DNA from: an uncultured Clostridium sp.
GTDB lineage: Bacteria; Bacillota; Clostridia; TANB77; CAG-508
NCBI GenBank assembly: GCA_946497905.1
Contig: CAMMMI010000005.1
Coordinates: forward strand, 1 to 30,509
Length of the DNA: 30,509 nt
Reading direction: 5' to 3'
The position numbers were made by a program, and so were the translations under genes. Under the pieces are notes generated by a model, which worked only from the letters and a program-made list of their open reading frames with translations, did no database searches and was not told where the DNA came from. Shown in pieces: positions 14,865-22,859 of the stretch. The stretch's first letter is position 1, and each line of letters opens with the position of its first letter.

Positions 14865-15001
14865 CTACACCTCTTTCTACATATATATTTATACACTATT
14901 TTTCACTTTTTTTCTATTAGAATGAGTGGTCAATTAGATTTTAGAATAAGAAAGGGTAACTTTCCTAATAGAGAACAATAGCGGGCTTTTTTTTCCTATT
15001 C

Positions 15002-15044
15002 AAAAAAAAGATGATAATGTAATATTTTTATTACACTTCATCTT
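15002..15044 (-). terminator. Terminator of the rplU-rpmA operon
   Basis: Stem of AAGATGA plus TGTAATA halves (15008-15044) with a small internal mismatch. On the minus strand it is followed by eight T residues (A run 15002-15009 on the plus strand). It lies 45 bases past the rpmA stop. Confidence 0.75.
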
Positions 15045-15088
15045 ACTTTAAAATATCTAGTATTTATTCTAGAATTTTTATAATCATT

Positions 15089-15355
15089 TTAATTAGCATT
15101 TACTTTTGGATAAACACTAACTTGCTTTTTATCTCTACCTTTTCTTTCAAATTTAACTACACCATCTACTAATGCAAACAAAGTATCATCACTACCTTTG
15201 CCAACATTAACACCTGGGTGTACTTTAGTTCCTCTTTGTCTTATTAAAATATTTCCTGCAAGAACAAATTGTCCATCTGCTCTTTTTACTCCAAGACGTT
15301 TAGATTCACTCTCTCTACCATTATGGCTACTACCTTGACCTTTCTTATGAGCCAT
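15089..15355 (-). CDS. rpmA: 50S ribosomal protein L27, without the cleaved N-terminal extension
   Basis: An 88-residue L27 that begins MAHKKGQGSSHNGRESESKR and continues LGVKRADGQFV, RQRGTKVHPG, DDTLFALVDGVVKFERKGRDKKQVSVYP. Its basic N-terminus reaches the peptidyl transferase centre. Most Firmicutes make L27 with a LQFFA-type extension removed by the Prp protease; here that extension is absent and no prp (ysxB) gene lies between rplU and rpmA (58-base gap). Start ATG with GAAAGGAG upstream. Confidence 0.97.
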   Translation of the reverse strand: MAHKKGQGSSHNGRESESKRLGVKRADGQFVLAGNILIRQRGTKVHPGVNVGKGSDDTLFALVDGVVKFERKGRDKKQVSVYPKVNAN

Positions 15356-15413
15356 GCTTTCTCACTCCTTTCGGTTCGAATTCTTTATTTATATCGTTCA
15401 TAAAAATTCTAAA

Positions 15414-15776
15414 TTAAGCTTCTACTTTTTCAGCAACTTTTTTTGTAGTTTCTGCTTTTTTAGTAGTTGTTTTTATAGATGTAATTTCTACTTTTGTATA
15501 AGGTTGTCTATGTCCTTGTTTTCTTCTATAATTCTTTTTAGGTTTCATTTTGAAAACAATTATTTTTTTACCTTTACCGTGTGAAACTACTTTTCCTTCT
15601 ACTTTTACACTTTTAACATAAGGATTTCCTATTTGTACTTTTCCATCTTCAGATACTAATACTACTTTATCAAAAGTAACTTTTTTTCCTTCTTCTACAT
15701 CTAATTTTTCGAAAAATACTACATCTCCTTCTGCTACTTTGTATTGTCTTCCACAACTTTCAATTATTGCGTACAT
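15414..15776 (-). CDS. rplU: 50S ribosomal protein L21
   Basis: A 120-residue L21: MYAIIESCGRQYKVAEGDVVF, VEEGKKVTFDKVVLVS, and the KKNYRRKQGHRQPYTKVEITSI signature. It is about 15-20 residues longer than usual because of a Lys/Thr/Ala-rich tail (TTTKKAETTKKVAEKVEA). Start ATG with AGGGAGGTG upstream. It forms an operon with rpmA from the promoter at 15880-15908, with a leader of about 95 bases. Confidence 0.97.
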   Translation of the reverse strand: MYAIIESCGRQYKVAEGDVVFFEKLDVEEGKKVTFDKVVLVSEDGKVQIGNPYVKSVKVEGKVVSHGKGKKIIVFKMKPKKNYRRKQGHRQPYTKVEITSIKTTTKKAETTKKVAEKVEA

Positions 15777-15873
15777 TTAAAATGCACCTCCCTTATTTGC
15801 ATACTCGCTAATCCTTAAATACAGGTAATTAAATTTAATTAATGTTTTTGGACCTTGATTAAGCGGATTACAG
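15777..15873 (-). promoter_or_regulatory. Candidate L21 leader (autoregulatory 5' UTR)
   Basis: The transcribed leader between the predicted start (about 15873) and the rplU ATG can pair TAATCC with GGATTA around an inner AT-rich loop, and CGCT with AGCG. Firmicutes are known to have an L21 leader RNA in this position; I identify it by place and pairing only. Confidence 0.4.
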
Positions 15874-15879
15874 TTAGTA

Positions 15880-15908
15880 ATTTTATCATAGAAAAGGCTA
15901 TCTGTCAA
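15880..15908 (-). promoter_or_regulatory. Predicted sigma-A promoter of rplU-rpmA
   Basis: Minus-strand consensus -35 TTGACA (15908-15903), exact 17-base spacer, -10 TAAAAT (15885-15880). Confidence 0.8.
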
Positions 15909-15947
15909 TGTTTTTTCAGAATTTTGTTATAATTCTCGTTACTGGTT

Positions 15948-16214
15948 AATTGTTTATCTATATAATAAATAAGAAAAAGTTGATATTATAATATTTTTTA
16001 AGTTTCGACGCTTGACTGAAATGAAAAATAGAATTTATTTGGCTTTCGGATGAGGAATGTTCACGGTACTCAAGTTTACGAGAGGGCCTGAGTGAAAGAG
16101 GCTCATGAGAAAGCCTTATAAATTCTTTTTGAATACAAGGAACAGGAGATCTTAAAAAATATTATAATATCAACTTTTTCTTTATATAATTTATAAAAAA
16201 CATTAACTAGTAAC
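15948..16214. repeat. 267-base foldback element with structured core
   Basis: A perfect 32-base inverted pair (15971-16002 and 16151-16182), extended outward by imperfect arms to GTTACT (15948) and AGTAAC (16209-16214). Inside is a second inverted pair of 16 bases with two mismatches (16031-16046 and 16110-16125) around a core that starts AATGTTC (16056) and ends GAGTGAAAGAG (16100). The core resembles that of the 24274-24692 element. No open frame. It occupies most of the 445-base gap between rplU and the GT2 gene. Confidence 0.75.
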
Positions 16215-16221
16215 CAATTCT

Positions 16222-17175
16222 CTAACCTTTATTATCATTTTCAAAGTTTATTGTATCTTTTATTATATACTGTGGTCTCCCTCTAGTTTCGTCATATATT
16301 CTACCAATATATTCCCCTATCATCCACAAAGATATTAGTATCATTCCACACAAAAATGTCATAGTAACCATTATAGAAGTCCAACCAGCAGTTAAATTAT
16401 TCCAATTACAAAAATATGACAATATTGCATATATTAAAATTAATATAGAAATAACTACTGATAGAATGCCCATTGCCCCTACTATTTTTAAAGGTTTTAT
16501 AGAAAAACTAAAAATCCCATCTTGTGCTAATCTTAACATTTTTTTTAGTGGATATTTTGTTTTTCCAGCATATCTTTTTTCTCTTACATATTCAAAAGGA
16601 ATTTGTTCAAATCCTACCCAACTAAATAATCCTCTTAAAAATTTATTATGTTCTGGCAATTCATTTATAATGTCTACTACATTTCTATCTACTAATCTAA
16701 AATCTCCTGTATCTTTTGGTATTTCTACATCTGATAATAAATTTAATGTTTTATAAAACATTGATGCTGTTAATAATTTAAATTTAGATTCTCCTTTTCT
16801 TGTTTTCCTTTTTCCATAAATTATATCATTGCCTTTTTCCCATAATTCTAACATTTGTGGTATTAGTTCTGGAGGGTCTTGTAAATCTGCATCTATTATA
16901 ACTATGGCGTCTCCTGTTACATTTTTTAGTCCTGCTGTTACTGCTGATTGATGTCCAAAGTTTCTTGAAAATACTATTATCTTTACTTTTTTATCATTTT
17001 TAGCAATATCTTTTAATATCTCTAATGTTTTATCTTTACTACCATCATTGATAAATATTATTTCGTAATCATATTTATCTTCTATGCTTTTTAAGGTATT
17101 ATTGATTTTTTCATAGCATTTTTTTACTACTTCTTGTTCATTATACATTGGTATAACTACAGATACTTTTTTCAC
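16222..17175 (-). CDS. GT2 glycosyltransferase of the GtrB/DPM1 type
   Basis: About 317 residues. N-terminal GT-A domain with VSVVIPMYNEQEVV, INDGSKDKT, the metal-binding DADLQDPPE, GDFRLVDR and the KRYAGKTKYPLKKM stretch typical of polyprenyl-phosphate glycosyltransferases. Two C-terminal membrane helices follow (about residues 233-260 and 268-296). It probably transfers a sugar from a nucleotide donor to undecaprenyl phosphate for cell-surface decoration. Start: the ATG at 17184 directly abuts AGGAG with no spacing, so I prefer GTG at 17175, 9 bases away. The neighbour upstream is the debranching enzyme. Confidence 0.88.
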   Translation of the reverse strand: MKKVSVVIPMYNEQEVVKKCYEKINNTLKSIEDKYDYEIIFINDGSKDKTLEILKDIAKNDKKVKIIVFSRNFGHQSAVTAGLKNVTGDAIVIIDADLQDPPELIPQMLELWEKGNDIIYGKRKTRKGESKFKLLTASMFYKTLNLLSDVEIPKDTGDFRLVDRNVVDIINELPEHNKFLRGLFSWVGFEQIPFEYVREKRYAGKTKYPLKKMLRLAQDGIFSFSIKPLKIVGAMGILSVVISILILIYAILSYFCNWNNLTAGWTSIMVTMTFLCGMILISLWMIGEYIGRIYDETRGRPQYIIKDTINFENDNKG

Positions 17176-17323
17176 TTTGTTCATCTCCTAGCATTTTTTC
17201 CTAGAAAGGTATTTTTTCATTATCTTTCTGCCTATCTTCCTTCTTCAATATGACCAGTTTCTGAATTATGACTAGTTCCTAAATCCTGAACATATTCAGC
17301 AAAATTAATCATAAAGGCTTGTA

Positions 17324-19369
17324 TTAAGCAGAGACATCACCATTAAGGCATATCCTTAATACTTCTGCAACACTCCAACCTTGTGCAACTGCACCTTTTG
17401 GTAATTGTGGTTTTTTAGAATCATATAATTCTGATATACTTCCTATACAGCCATTTTCGTTTATGTCTTTTTTGAATGTTTTATTTGTTTTGTCTACAAA
17501 TTTCTGTATTTTTTCTTGTAGTTGAATTTTTTCTTCTCCTTTTGATTCTTTTTCCATATTTTTTAGTGCATTAAAATATAATCCTAATAGCCATGTCCAA
17601 GTTATTCCTTGATGATAGCTTGTATCTCGTTTATATGGACTTCCTTCATATATTTCAACATAGTTTTTTTCACCTTTTGCTAGTGTTTTTAATCCATATT
17701 GATTTAATAATTTTTTTTCTACTGTGTTTATTATATTTTTTGCTTCTTCTGATGTTGGGTCTACTATTGGATATGTTAAACTTAATGCAAATAGTTGATT
17801 TGGTCTTATTTTGTCATCTCCAATTACATCGTATAAACATTTCTTTTTTATATTATAAAATCTATTGTTAAAAGATATTTTACAATTTTCTGCTAATTCT
17901 TTATATTTTTTTGCTTTTATTATATGTCTTGTTTTTTTAGCTAAGTTATACATTATCATATTTGCATTATACCATAATGCATTTATTTCAACTGCTTTGC
18001 CATTTCTTGGTGTAACTGCAATACCATCATATTTTGCGTCCATCCATGTATTTTGTGTATCTTCTGTTCCAGATACTATCAAGCCATCTGAATCAAGATA
18101 AATATTATTGTCGTCTACATCTATTCCTTTACAATAATTTTCTATTATATGTTCTAGTTTCTCATACATTATTTCTTTTATAAATGCATAATCTTGAGTG
18201 TATTCCAAATATTTTTGTATTTCCTCAAATAATAATAATGAAGCGTCCACACTATTATATAATGGTCTATTGTCATATCCTGAATATCCATTTGGAACTA
18301 ACCCATATTTTATGTCTCGTGTCATTGTTAATAATAATTCTTTTGCTATATCATATCTTTTTGGAATTAATAATAGCCCTTCAAATGCTATTAGTGCGTC
18401 TCTTCCCCAGTCTAAAAACCAGTGGTAACCTGCAATTAAAGTGTGTAAACCAAAATTTGGTCTATATACAACAAAATTGTCTGTTGCTATTAGATATGTT
18501 TTTATTAGTTCATCTCTTTCTTTTTCTTTTTTAGTTTTCTTACTTTTTGTTTCATCTATTAATTCAGATTGTTTGATTATTTTTTGTATTCTATTTTTTT
18601 CTTTAGTTATTAAATCTTGCACATCTATTTCTTCTATATTTTCTTCTAATGAACATATAAATGAAATATTTTTTTCTTGTTTTGCTTTTATATTAACTTC
18701 ATATACTCCTGGTACTGAGTGGTTCTCTTCTGGATAGAATCCTCTTTTTTCTTCTTCTATATAAAACATGTGCATAAATGTATCATTATAGTGTTGTGTA
18801 TATTCTCCATCAGATATATGCATATATACTGGTGCTTGTGAATTATTGTCTACTACTAGTTTTACTTTTCCTTTTCTTACTGATTGTTGGATATTAAAAT
18901 AATGGCCTGTATTCATTTGGTGAAAATCTCTATAATTTATAACTGGTGCTAATGTAAGTTTTATGTCTTTTTTTCCATTTTTTATTTTATAATATACTCC
19001 TACTGTATTTTTCCCATAATCCATACAGATACTTTTTTCTATTTCTACATCCTCTACTTTATATCTAAATGTTGGTATTTCCTCTTTTATAAATTCTTCT
19101 TGATATTTATATCCATGTGAAATATGTTCATTACACACATTTGTGTATAAATCATATTTTTTTCCTTCTCTTTCTATACTCTCATCTAATTTTGATAGTA
19201 TTAAAAACCTTCTTGCTGGTGGTGTTAATGGTGCTACTAATAATCCATGGTATTTTCTAGTATTTGCACCTATTATTGTAGAAGAACTATATCCTCCTAA
19301 ACCATTTGTTATTATCCATTCTTTCTTTAGTCCTTCTTCTAAAGTTAAATTTTCCTTTGTAAAATTCAT
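17324..19369 (-). CDS. Glycogen debranching enzyme (amylo-alpha-1,6-glucosidase, GH133-like)
   Basis: A 681-residue protein with an N-terminal beta domain (EWIITNGLGGYSSST, RKYHGLLVAPL) and a C-terminal alpha-barrel glucosidase domain (WFLDWGRDALIAFEG, GTEDTQNTWMDAKYDG, AVEINALWYNA, ending GAVAQGWSVAEVLRI). It hydrolyses alpha-1,6 branches in glycogen-type glucans and pairs logically with the GT4 enzyme at 93-1385. The start ATG has no adjacent ribosome binding site. AAAGGAGAG lies at 19398-19406, and a 19-base hairpin (19380-19398) fills the gap, the same layout as in the XRE gene. Residues 246-265 form a Lys-rich insert. Confidence 0.93.
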   Translation of the reverse strand: MNFTKENLTLEEGLKKEWIITNGLGGYSSSTIIGANTRKYHGLLVAPLTPPARRFLILSKLDESIEREGKKYDLYTNVCNEHISHGYKYQEEFIKEEIPTFRYKVEDVEIEKSICMDYGKNTVGVYYKIKNGKKDIKLTLAPVINYRDFHQMNTGHYFNIQQSVRKGKVKLVVDNNSQAPVYMHISDGEYTQHYNDTFMHMFYIEEEKRGFYPEENHSVPGVYEVNIKAKQEKNISFICSLEENIEEIDVQDLITKEKNRIQKIIKQSELIDETKSKKTKKEKERDELIKTYLIATDNFVVYRPNFGLHTLIAGYHWFLDWGRDALIAFEGLLLIPKRYDIAKELLLTMTRDIKYGLVPNGYSGYDNRPLYNSVDASLLLFEEIQKYLEYTQDYAFIKEIMYEKLEHIIENYCKGIDVDDNNIYLDSDGLIVSGTEDTQNTWMDAKYDGIAVTPRNGKAVEINALWYNANMIMYNLAKKTRHIIKAKKYKELAENCKISFNNRFYNIKKKCLYDVIGDDKIRPNQLFALSLTYPIVDPTSEEAKNIINTVEKKLLNQYGLKTLAKGEKNYVEIYEGSPYKRDTSYHQGITWTWLLGLYFNALKNMEKESKGEEKIQLQEKIQKFVDKTNKTFKKDINENGCIGSISELYDSKKPQLPKGAVAQGWSVAEVLRICLNGDVSA

Positions 19370-19379
19370 ATTTTATTTT

Positions 19380-19398
19380 GTATGCTTTAAAAGCATAC
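19380..19398 (-). promoter_or_regulatory. Leader hairpin between Shine-Dalgarno and start codon of the debranching enzyme
   Basis: GTATGCT pairs with AGCATAC (7-8 base pairs, 3-5 base loop). Shine-Dalgarno core AGGAG at 19404-19400, then the hairpin, then 10 bases, then ATG at 19369. Folding out the hairpin leaves about 11 bases. Confidence 0.5.
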
Positions 19399-19467
19399 TC
19401 TCCTTTCCTGATAATATGTGTAAGATTTTATTTTAATCTTATATTTTTATATTTACTTTCTAAACTC

Positions 19468-21093
19468 TTATTTTTTACTGTTTAGCTTGCTTTCTTCTAA
19501 TTTTTTTAACATTTCTTCTCTTAGTTGTTGTGGAGTTTTTTTCTGATTTTTTGTTGTCTTTTTTGTTGTTTTTCTTGTTTCTTTTTTATTTTCTCTTTTT
19601 TCCATTTTTCTTCTTGCTTTTTCATCAGCTTCCCTAATTGCTTCTATTCTTTCACTATATTTATTGCTAAATTTACTTTTTGATCTTTTAGCTCTTTTTC
19701 CTTTGTTTTTATTTTTTAGTTCTTTTTTCTCATTTTTCTTCATTTCTTTTTTTATTTTATTTATTCTTTTTTCTTCTCTTAATTTAGTATTTAACATTAA
19801 ATATTGAGGATCATTTTGCTTATCTTGATATTTTAAATCATCACATATAAGTTCTATTATTGATGAAGCAACCAATCCTGGATCATGTCTTATATGTTCA
19901 TCTTTTATCATTGATAAATTTCTTTGTAAGAATTTTATTCCTTTTACCTTGTCTATATCTTGACCTACTAAGTCTTGACCTTCTAAATTATATTTTTTTA
20001 TAAATTCTGGTATTATTTCTCCTGTATCATAAATACAATAATCTATTATTCCTGTTCCACAATGGTCAATTATTGCATTTAAATGATCTGATACTGAATA
20101 ATCGTCTGTTTGCCCTGGCTCTGTCATTATATTACTTATATATACTTTTATTGCCGTACTTTCCTTTATAGCTTTTGCTATTCCATTTACTAATAAATTA
20201 GGTATTACATTTGTGTATAAACTTCCTGGTCCTATTATTATACAATCTGCATTTTTTATTGTTTCTATAACTCCTGGAGCTGGTCTACAGTTTGATGGAT
20301 TTAACATTATTCTGTTTATTTTTGTTAATTTGTCTGATACTACTTCTGGTATTCTTGTTTTTTCTTCTACAATATATCCATTTGCAAGTTCTGCTACTAT
20401 TTTCATTTCATCTAATGTTACTGGCATTACTTTTCCAACTATATTTAATACTTCATTACTTCTCATTACTGAATCTTCAAAATTTCCATCTATTTCTTTC
20501 ATAGCTGAAAAATATATATCAGAAAAATTTAATCCTTTTAGCCTTCCTTTATTAAATTCGTAATTAAATAATTTTTCTATTTGGTCTTTTTTAACAGCAA
20601 GAGAAACTATACTGTCTTTTACGTCATTTAATGGTAACATTTCTAGCTCTTTTCTAGAGTTTGACATTTGTTCTCCATAGTCTGATACTGTAACTATTGC
20701 TGTTAAATTATTTGTATAGTTTTTCATTCCCTCTAATACTGTATTTAATCCTGTTCCACCACCAATAACTACTATGTTAGGTCCTTTATCATATACAGTT
20801 TTGTTGAATATTAATGACTTAATATTTACATTATTTTTATTTTCCATTCTTTCATCTGTAGCTTCTATTAAAATTTCTAATGTCCTTTTATTTAAGTATA
20901 TTAATCCTAGAACTATAGCAACAAATCCAACTACAAATATTGCTATAACTTGCCCTACTTCTTGAAAAGATATTTCTTTCATTACTAGAATTTTTGCTAG
21001 TCCATAACATGCTAAAATTATACCTATTAATATTAAAAACATCCATCTTTTCATTTTGCTACTTGATTTAAACCATTGCATAAAACCTTTCAT
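19468..21093 (-). CDS. Membrane-anchored YvcK/CofD-family protein with altered signature motifs
   Basis: 541 residues from the ATG at 21093 (AAAGGA 9 bases upstream; the ATG at 21111 has no site). Two N-terminal membrane helices (about residues 17-37 and 46-68), then a CofD/YvcK fold: NIVVIGGGTGLNTVLEG, TAIVTVSDYGEQMS, LPLNDVKDS and IIGPGSLYTNVIPNLLV. YvcK (GlmR) binds UDP-GlcNAc and links carbon metabolism to cell wall synthesis. The usual DDGGSSG is DYGEQMS and the usual GDIRN is NDVKD, so ligand binding may differ. The last ~100 residues are strongly basic (KKNEKKELKNKNKGKRAKR). murB lies directly upstream in the same orientation, as in clostridial murB-rapZ-yvcK-whiA blocks, but rapZ and whiA are missing. 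Confidence 0.88.
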   Translation of the reverse strand: MKGFMQWFKSSSKMKRWMFLILIGIILACYGLAKILVMKEISFQEVGQVIAIFVVGFVAIVLGLIYLNKRTLEILIEATDERMENKNNVNIKSLIFNKTVYDKGPNIVVIGGGTGLNTVLEGMKNYTNNLTAIVTVSDYGEQMSNSRKELEMLPLNDVKDSIVSLAVKKDQIEKLFNYEFNKGRLKGLNFSDIYFSAMKEIDGNFEDSVMRSNEVLNIVGKVMPVTLDEMKIVAELANGYIVEEKTRIPEVVSDKLTKINRIMLNPSNCRPAPGVIETIKNADCIIIGPGSLYTNVIPNLLVNGIAKAIKESTAIKVYISNIMTEPGQTDDYSVSDHLNAIIDHCGTGIIDYCIYDTGEIIPEFIKKYNLEGQDLVGQDIDKVKGIKFLQRNLSMIKDEHIRHDPGLVASSIIELICDDLKYQDKQNDPQYLMLNTKLREEKRINKIKKEMKKNEKKELKNKNKGKRAKRSKSKFSNKYSERIEAIREADEKARRKMEKRENKKETRKTTKKTTKNQKKTPQQLREEMLKKLEESKLNSKK

Positions 21094-21149
21094 TGTTTGC
21101 ATTCCTTTCATGTTTAATTTAATTCTAAAATAGTGTAATATTTTAAACT

Positions 21150-22115
21150 TTATATTTTATTCTCTCCAATAACTTGGATTTCTAAATTAAGCTCTTTACC
21201 AAATTTTTCATATACTACTTTTTTTATGTATTCTATTAATTCTAAAATATCTTGTGCTGTAGCATTTCCTTTGTTTATAACAAATCCTGCATGTTTTGTT
21301 GAAACTTCTGCATTTCCTATGCTAAATCCTTTTAAACCTGCCTCATCTATCAATTTTGCTGTTATAAAATCTTCCCCTCTTTTAAAAGTACTTCCAGCAC
21401 TTGGATATTCTATTGGCTGGTGTTCTTTTCTATAATCTCTAAACTTTTTCATTTTTTCTTGTATTTCTTCTTTTTTTCCTTTGTTTAATTCTAATGTAAC
21501 TGCAATTATAATAAATTTATTGTTTTTTAATTTTGAAGTTCTATAACTAAATTGCATTTCCTCATTTGTAAATTTTATTACTTTACCTGTATAATCAATA
21601 CATTTAACAGATTTTACAATATCTTTCATCTCTTTACCGTGTGCTCCTGCATTCATTATAACAGCTCCACCAATAGTTCCTGGTATTCCCGAAAGTTCTT
21701 CAAATCCTTCTATTTCTAAGTTTGCTAGCTTTTGTCCTAATATAGATATTTTAGTTCCTGATTTTACTTCTATTATAAATTTATTTTCTTTATATTCTTC
21801 TAATTCTTTATTACTTCTTACTTTACTTTCTTCTAATATTTTTATTCCTTCTATTCTAATTAATAGTATAATTCCTTTTATTCCACCATCTAAAACTAGT
21901 AAATTACTTCCATTTCCTATTATTGTTATTTCTATGTTTTTTTCTTTTGCAAATTTTAATATTTCTTTTAAATCCTCTTCATTATCTATTTTTATTAAAC
22001 ATTCTGCTGGTCCTCCAACTTTAAATGTTGTATATTTTTTCATAGGTTCATTATATAAAATTTTTTCTCTGTTTATATTTAATTGTGAATTTTCTATAAG
22101 TTCTTTTATACTCAA
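21150..22115 (-). CDS. murB: UDP-N-acetylenolpyruvoylglucosamine reductase MurB
   Basis: A 321-residue FAD enzyme that makes UDP-N-acetylmuramic acid for peptidoglycan. Seen: TTFKVGGPAE, IGNGSNLLVLDGGIKG (FAD binding), SGIPGTIGGAVIMNAGAHG, YRTSKLK, and the catalytic PSAGSTFKRG with its Ser, then HAGFVINKGNATAQDI. Full length. The start is TTG at 22115 with AGGAAG 8 bases upstream. The yvcK-family gene follows after about 57 bases, probably in the same operon. Confidence 0.96.
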   Translation of the reverse strand: MSIKELIENSQLNINREKILYNEPMKKYTTFKVGGPAECLIKIDNEEDLKEILKFAKEKNIEITIIGNGSNLLVLDGGIKGIILLIRIEGIKILEESKVRSNKELEEYKENKFIIEVKSGTKISILGQKLANLEIEGFEELSGIPGTIGGAVIMNAGAHGKEMKDIVKSVKCIDYTGKVIKFTNEEMQFSYRTSKLKNNKFIIIAVTLELNKGKKEEIQEKMKKFRDYRKEHQPIEYPSAGSTFKRGEDFITAKLIDEAGLKGFSIGNAEVSTKHAGFVINKGNATAQDILELIEYIKKVVYEKFGKELNLEIQVIGENKI

Positions 22116-22151
22116 ATTTTACACTTCCTATCTTTTTTATTGTACAAGAAT

Positions 22152-22709
22152 TTATACTAACATTTTTTTATCATCTTCTAAATCTAATATTTTTCTTTCT
22201 AAGGTTGATTGTGTTAATTCTATTTTATAAATCTTTGAATTATAACTATCATGTGATATTCTATTTTTTTCAAATTCATTATAGAATTGTTCATTAATTT
22301 TTTCTTGTTTTCTTTGTTTATCCTCAAAATATTTTACTATATTTCTAAATTCTTGAGCAATCTCTTTGTTTTGCTCATCAAATCTCCTGTTTAACTCATC
22401 TTTTGTTACTAAGTTCTTTGTTAATTCTTTTAAGTCCTTTAATTCTTCTGTTAATTCTTTTTTTATCTCTTTTTTTAATTCTTTCGTTAATTCTTTTGTT
22501 AATTCTTTTGTTAATTCTTTCTTTAACTCTTTCGTTAATTCTCTCTTTAATTCTTTTGTCAATTCTGTTTTTAGCTCTTTTGATAGTTCTGTTTTTAATT
22601 CTTTTTTTTGATTTTCCAATTTCTCATTCATTTCAATTCTTAAGTTTTCAAAACCTATAGTCATATTTTTTTCCAATCTTTCTATAGCTTTTATCATTCT
22701 TTCATCCAT
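22152..22709 (-). CDS. Lys-Glu-Leu-Thr repeat coiled-coil protein
   Basis: A 185-residue protein of unknown function with no membrane segment. Residues about 33-95 are a nearly uninterrupted four-residue repeat (KELT, KELK, TELS variants), with Glu and Lys spaced to form i to i+4 salt bridges and Leu every fourth residue. The rest (RFDEQNKEIAQEFRNIVKYFEDKQRKQEK... and a short C-terminal helix) is also helical. Such proteins are often annotated only as coiled-coil or tail-fibre/spacer-like. The ATG at 22709 has GAGGTG 6 bases upstream; an in-frame GTG at 22718 does not. It lies upstream of murB in the same orientation and is divergent from ylbJ. Confidence 0.75.
   Translation of the reverse strand: MDERMIKAIERLEKNMTIGFENLRIEMNEKLENQKKELKTELSKELKTELTKELKRELTKELKKELTKELTKELTKELKKEIKKELTEELKDLKELTKNLVTKDELNRRFDEQNKEIAQEFRNIVKYFEDKQRKQEKINEQFYNEFEKNRISHDSYNSKIYKIELTQSTLERKILDLEDDKKMLV
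22436..22605. repeat. Degenerate 12-base tandem repeat inside the coiled-coil gene
   Basis: About fourteen copies of a unit like AATTCTTTTGTT (plus strand), encoding K-E-L-T on the minus strand. Single-base variants occur (CTTT, CTCT, CGTT). Copy number can change by slippage without frameshift because the unit is a multiple of three. Confidence 0.75.
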
Positions 22710-22859
22710 GTTGTTCACCTCACTTTTTTTAAGATATTTTTCGTTTTAATATTTTTATTTCTATTTTATAATCAATTTTTACAATTATATCATCAAAAAA
22801 TTATAAACACAATAACATATTATGATTTTTATAAAATATAATTTTATAAGGTGATTTAT

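Noticed and set aside
14914..15000. T-box or known riboswitch upstream of fabH
   Set aside because: No T-box sequence or recognisable aptamer core; only short pairings are visible.
17232..17312. A 26-codon minus-strand open frame after the debranching enzyme (MINFAEYVQDLG...)
   Set aside because: The protein-like sequence is tempting, but there is no Shine-Dalgarno and it is too short to support; possibly a gene remnant.
22430..22610. CRISPR-like array
   Set aside because: The unit is 12 bases without spacers, lies inside a coding frame and encodes a regular helix repeat.
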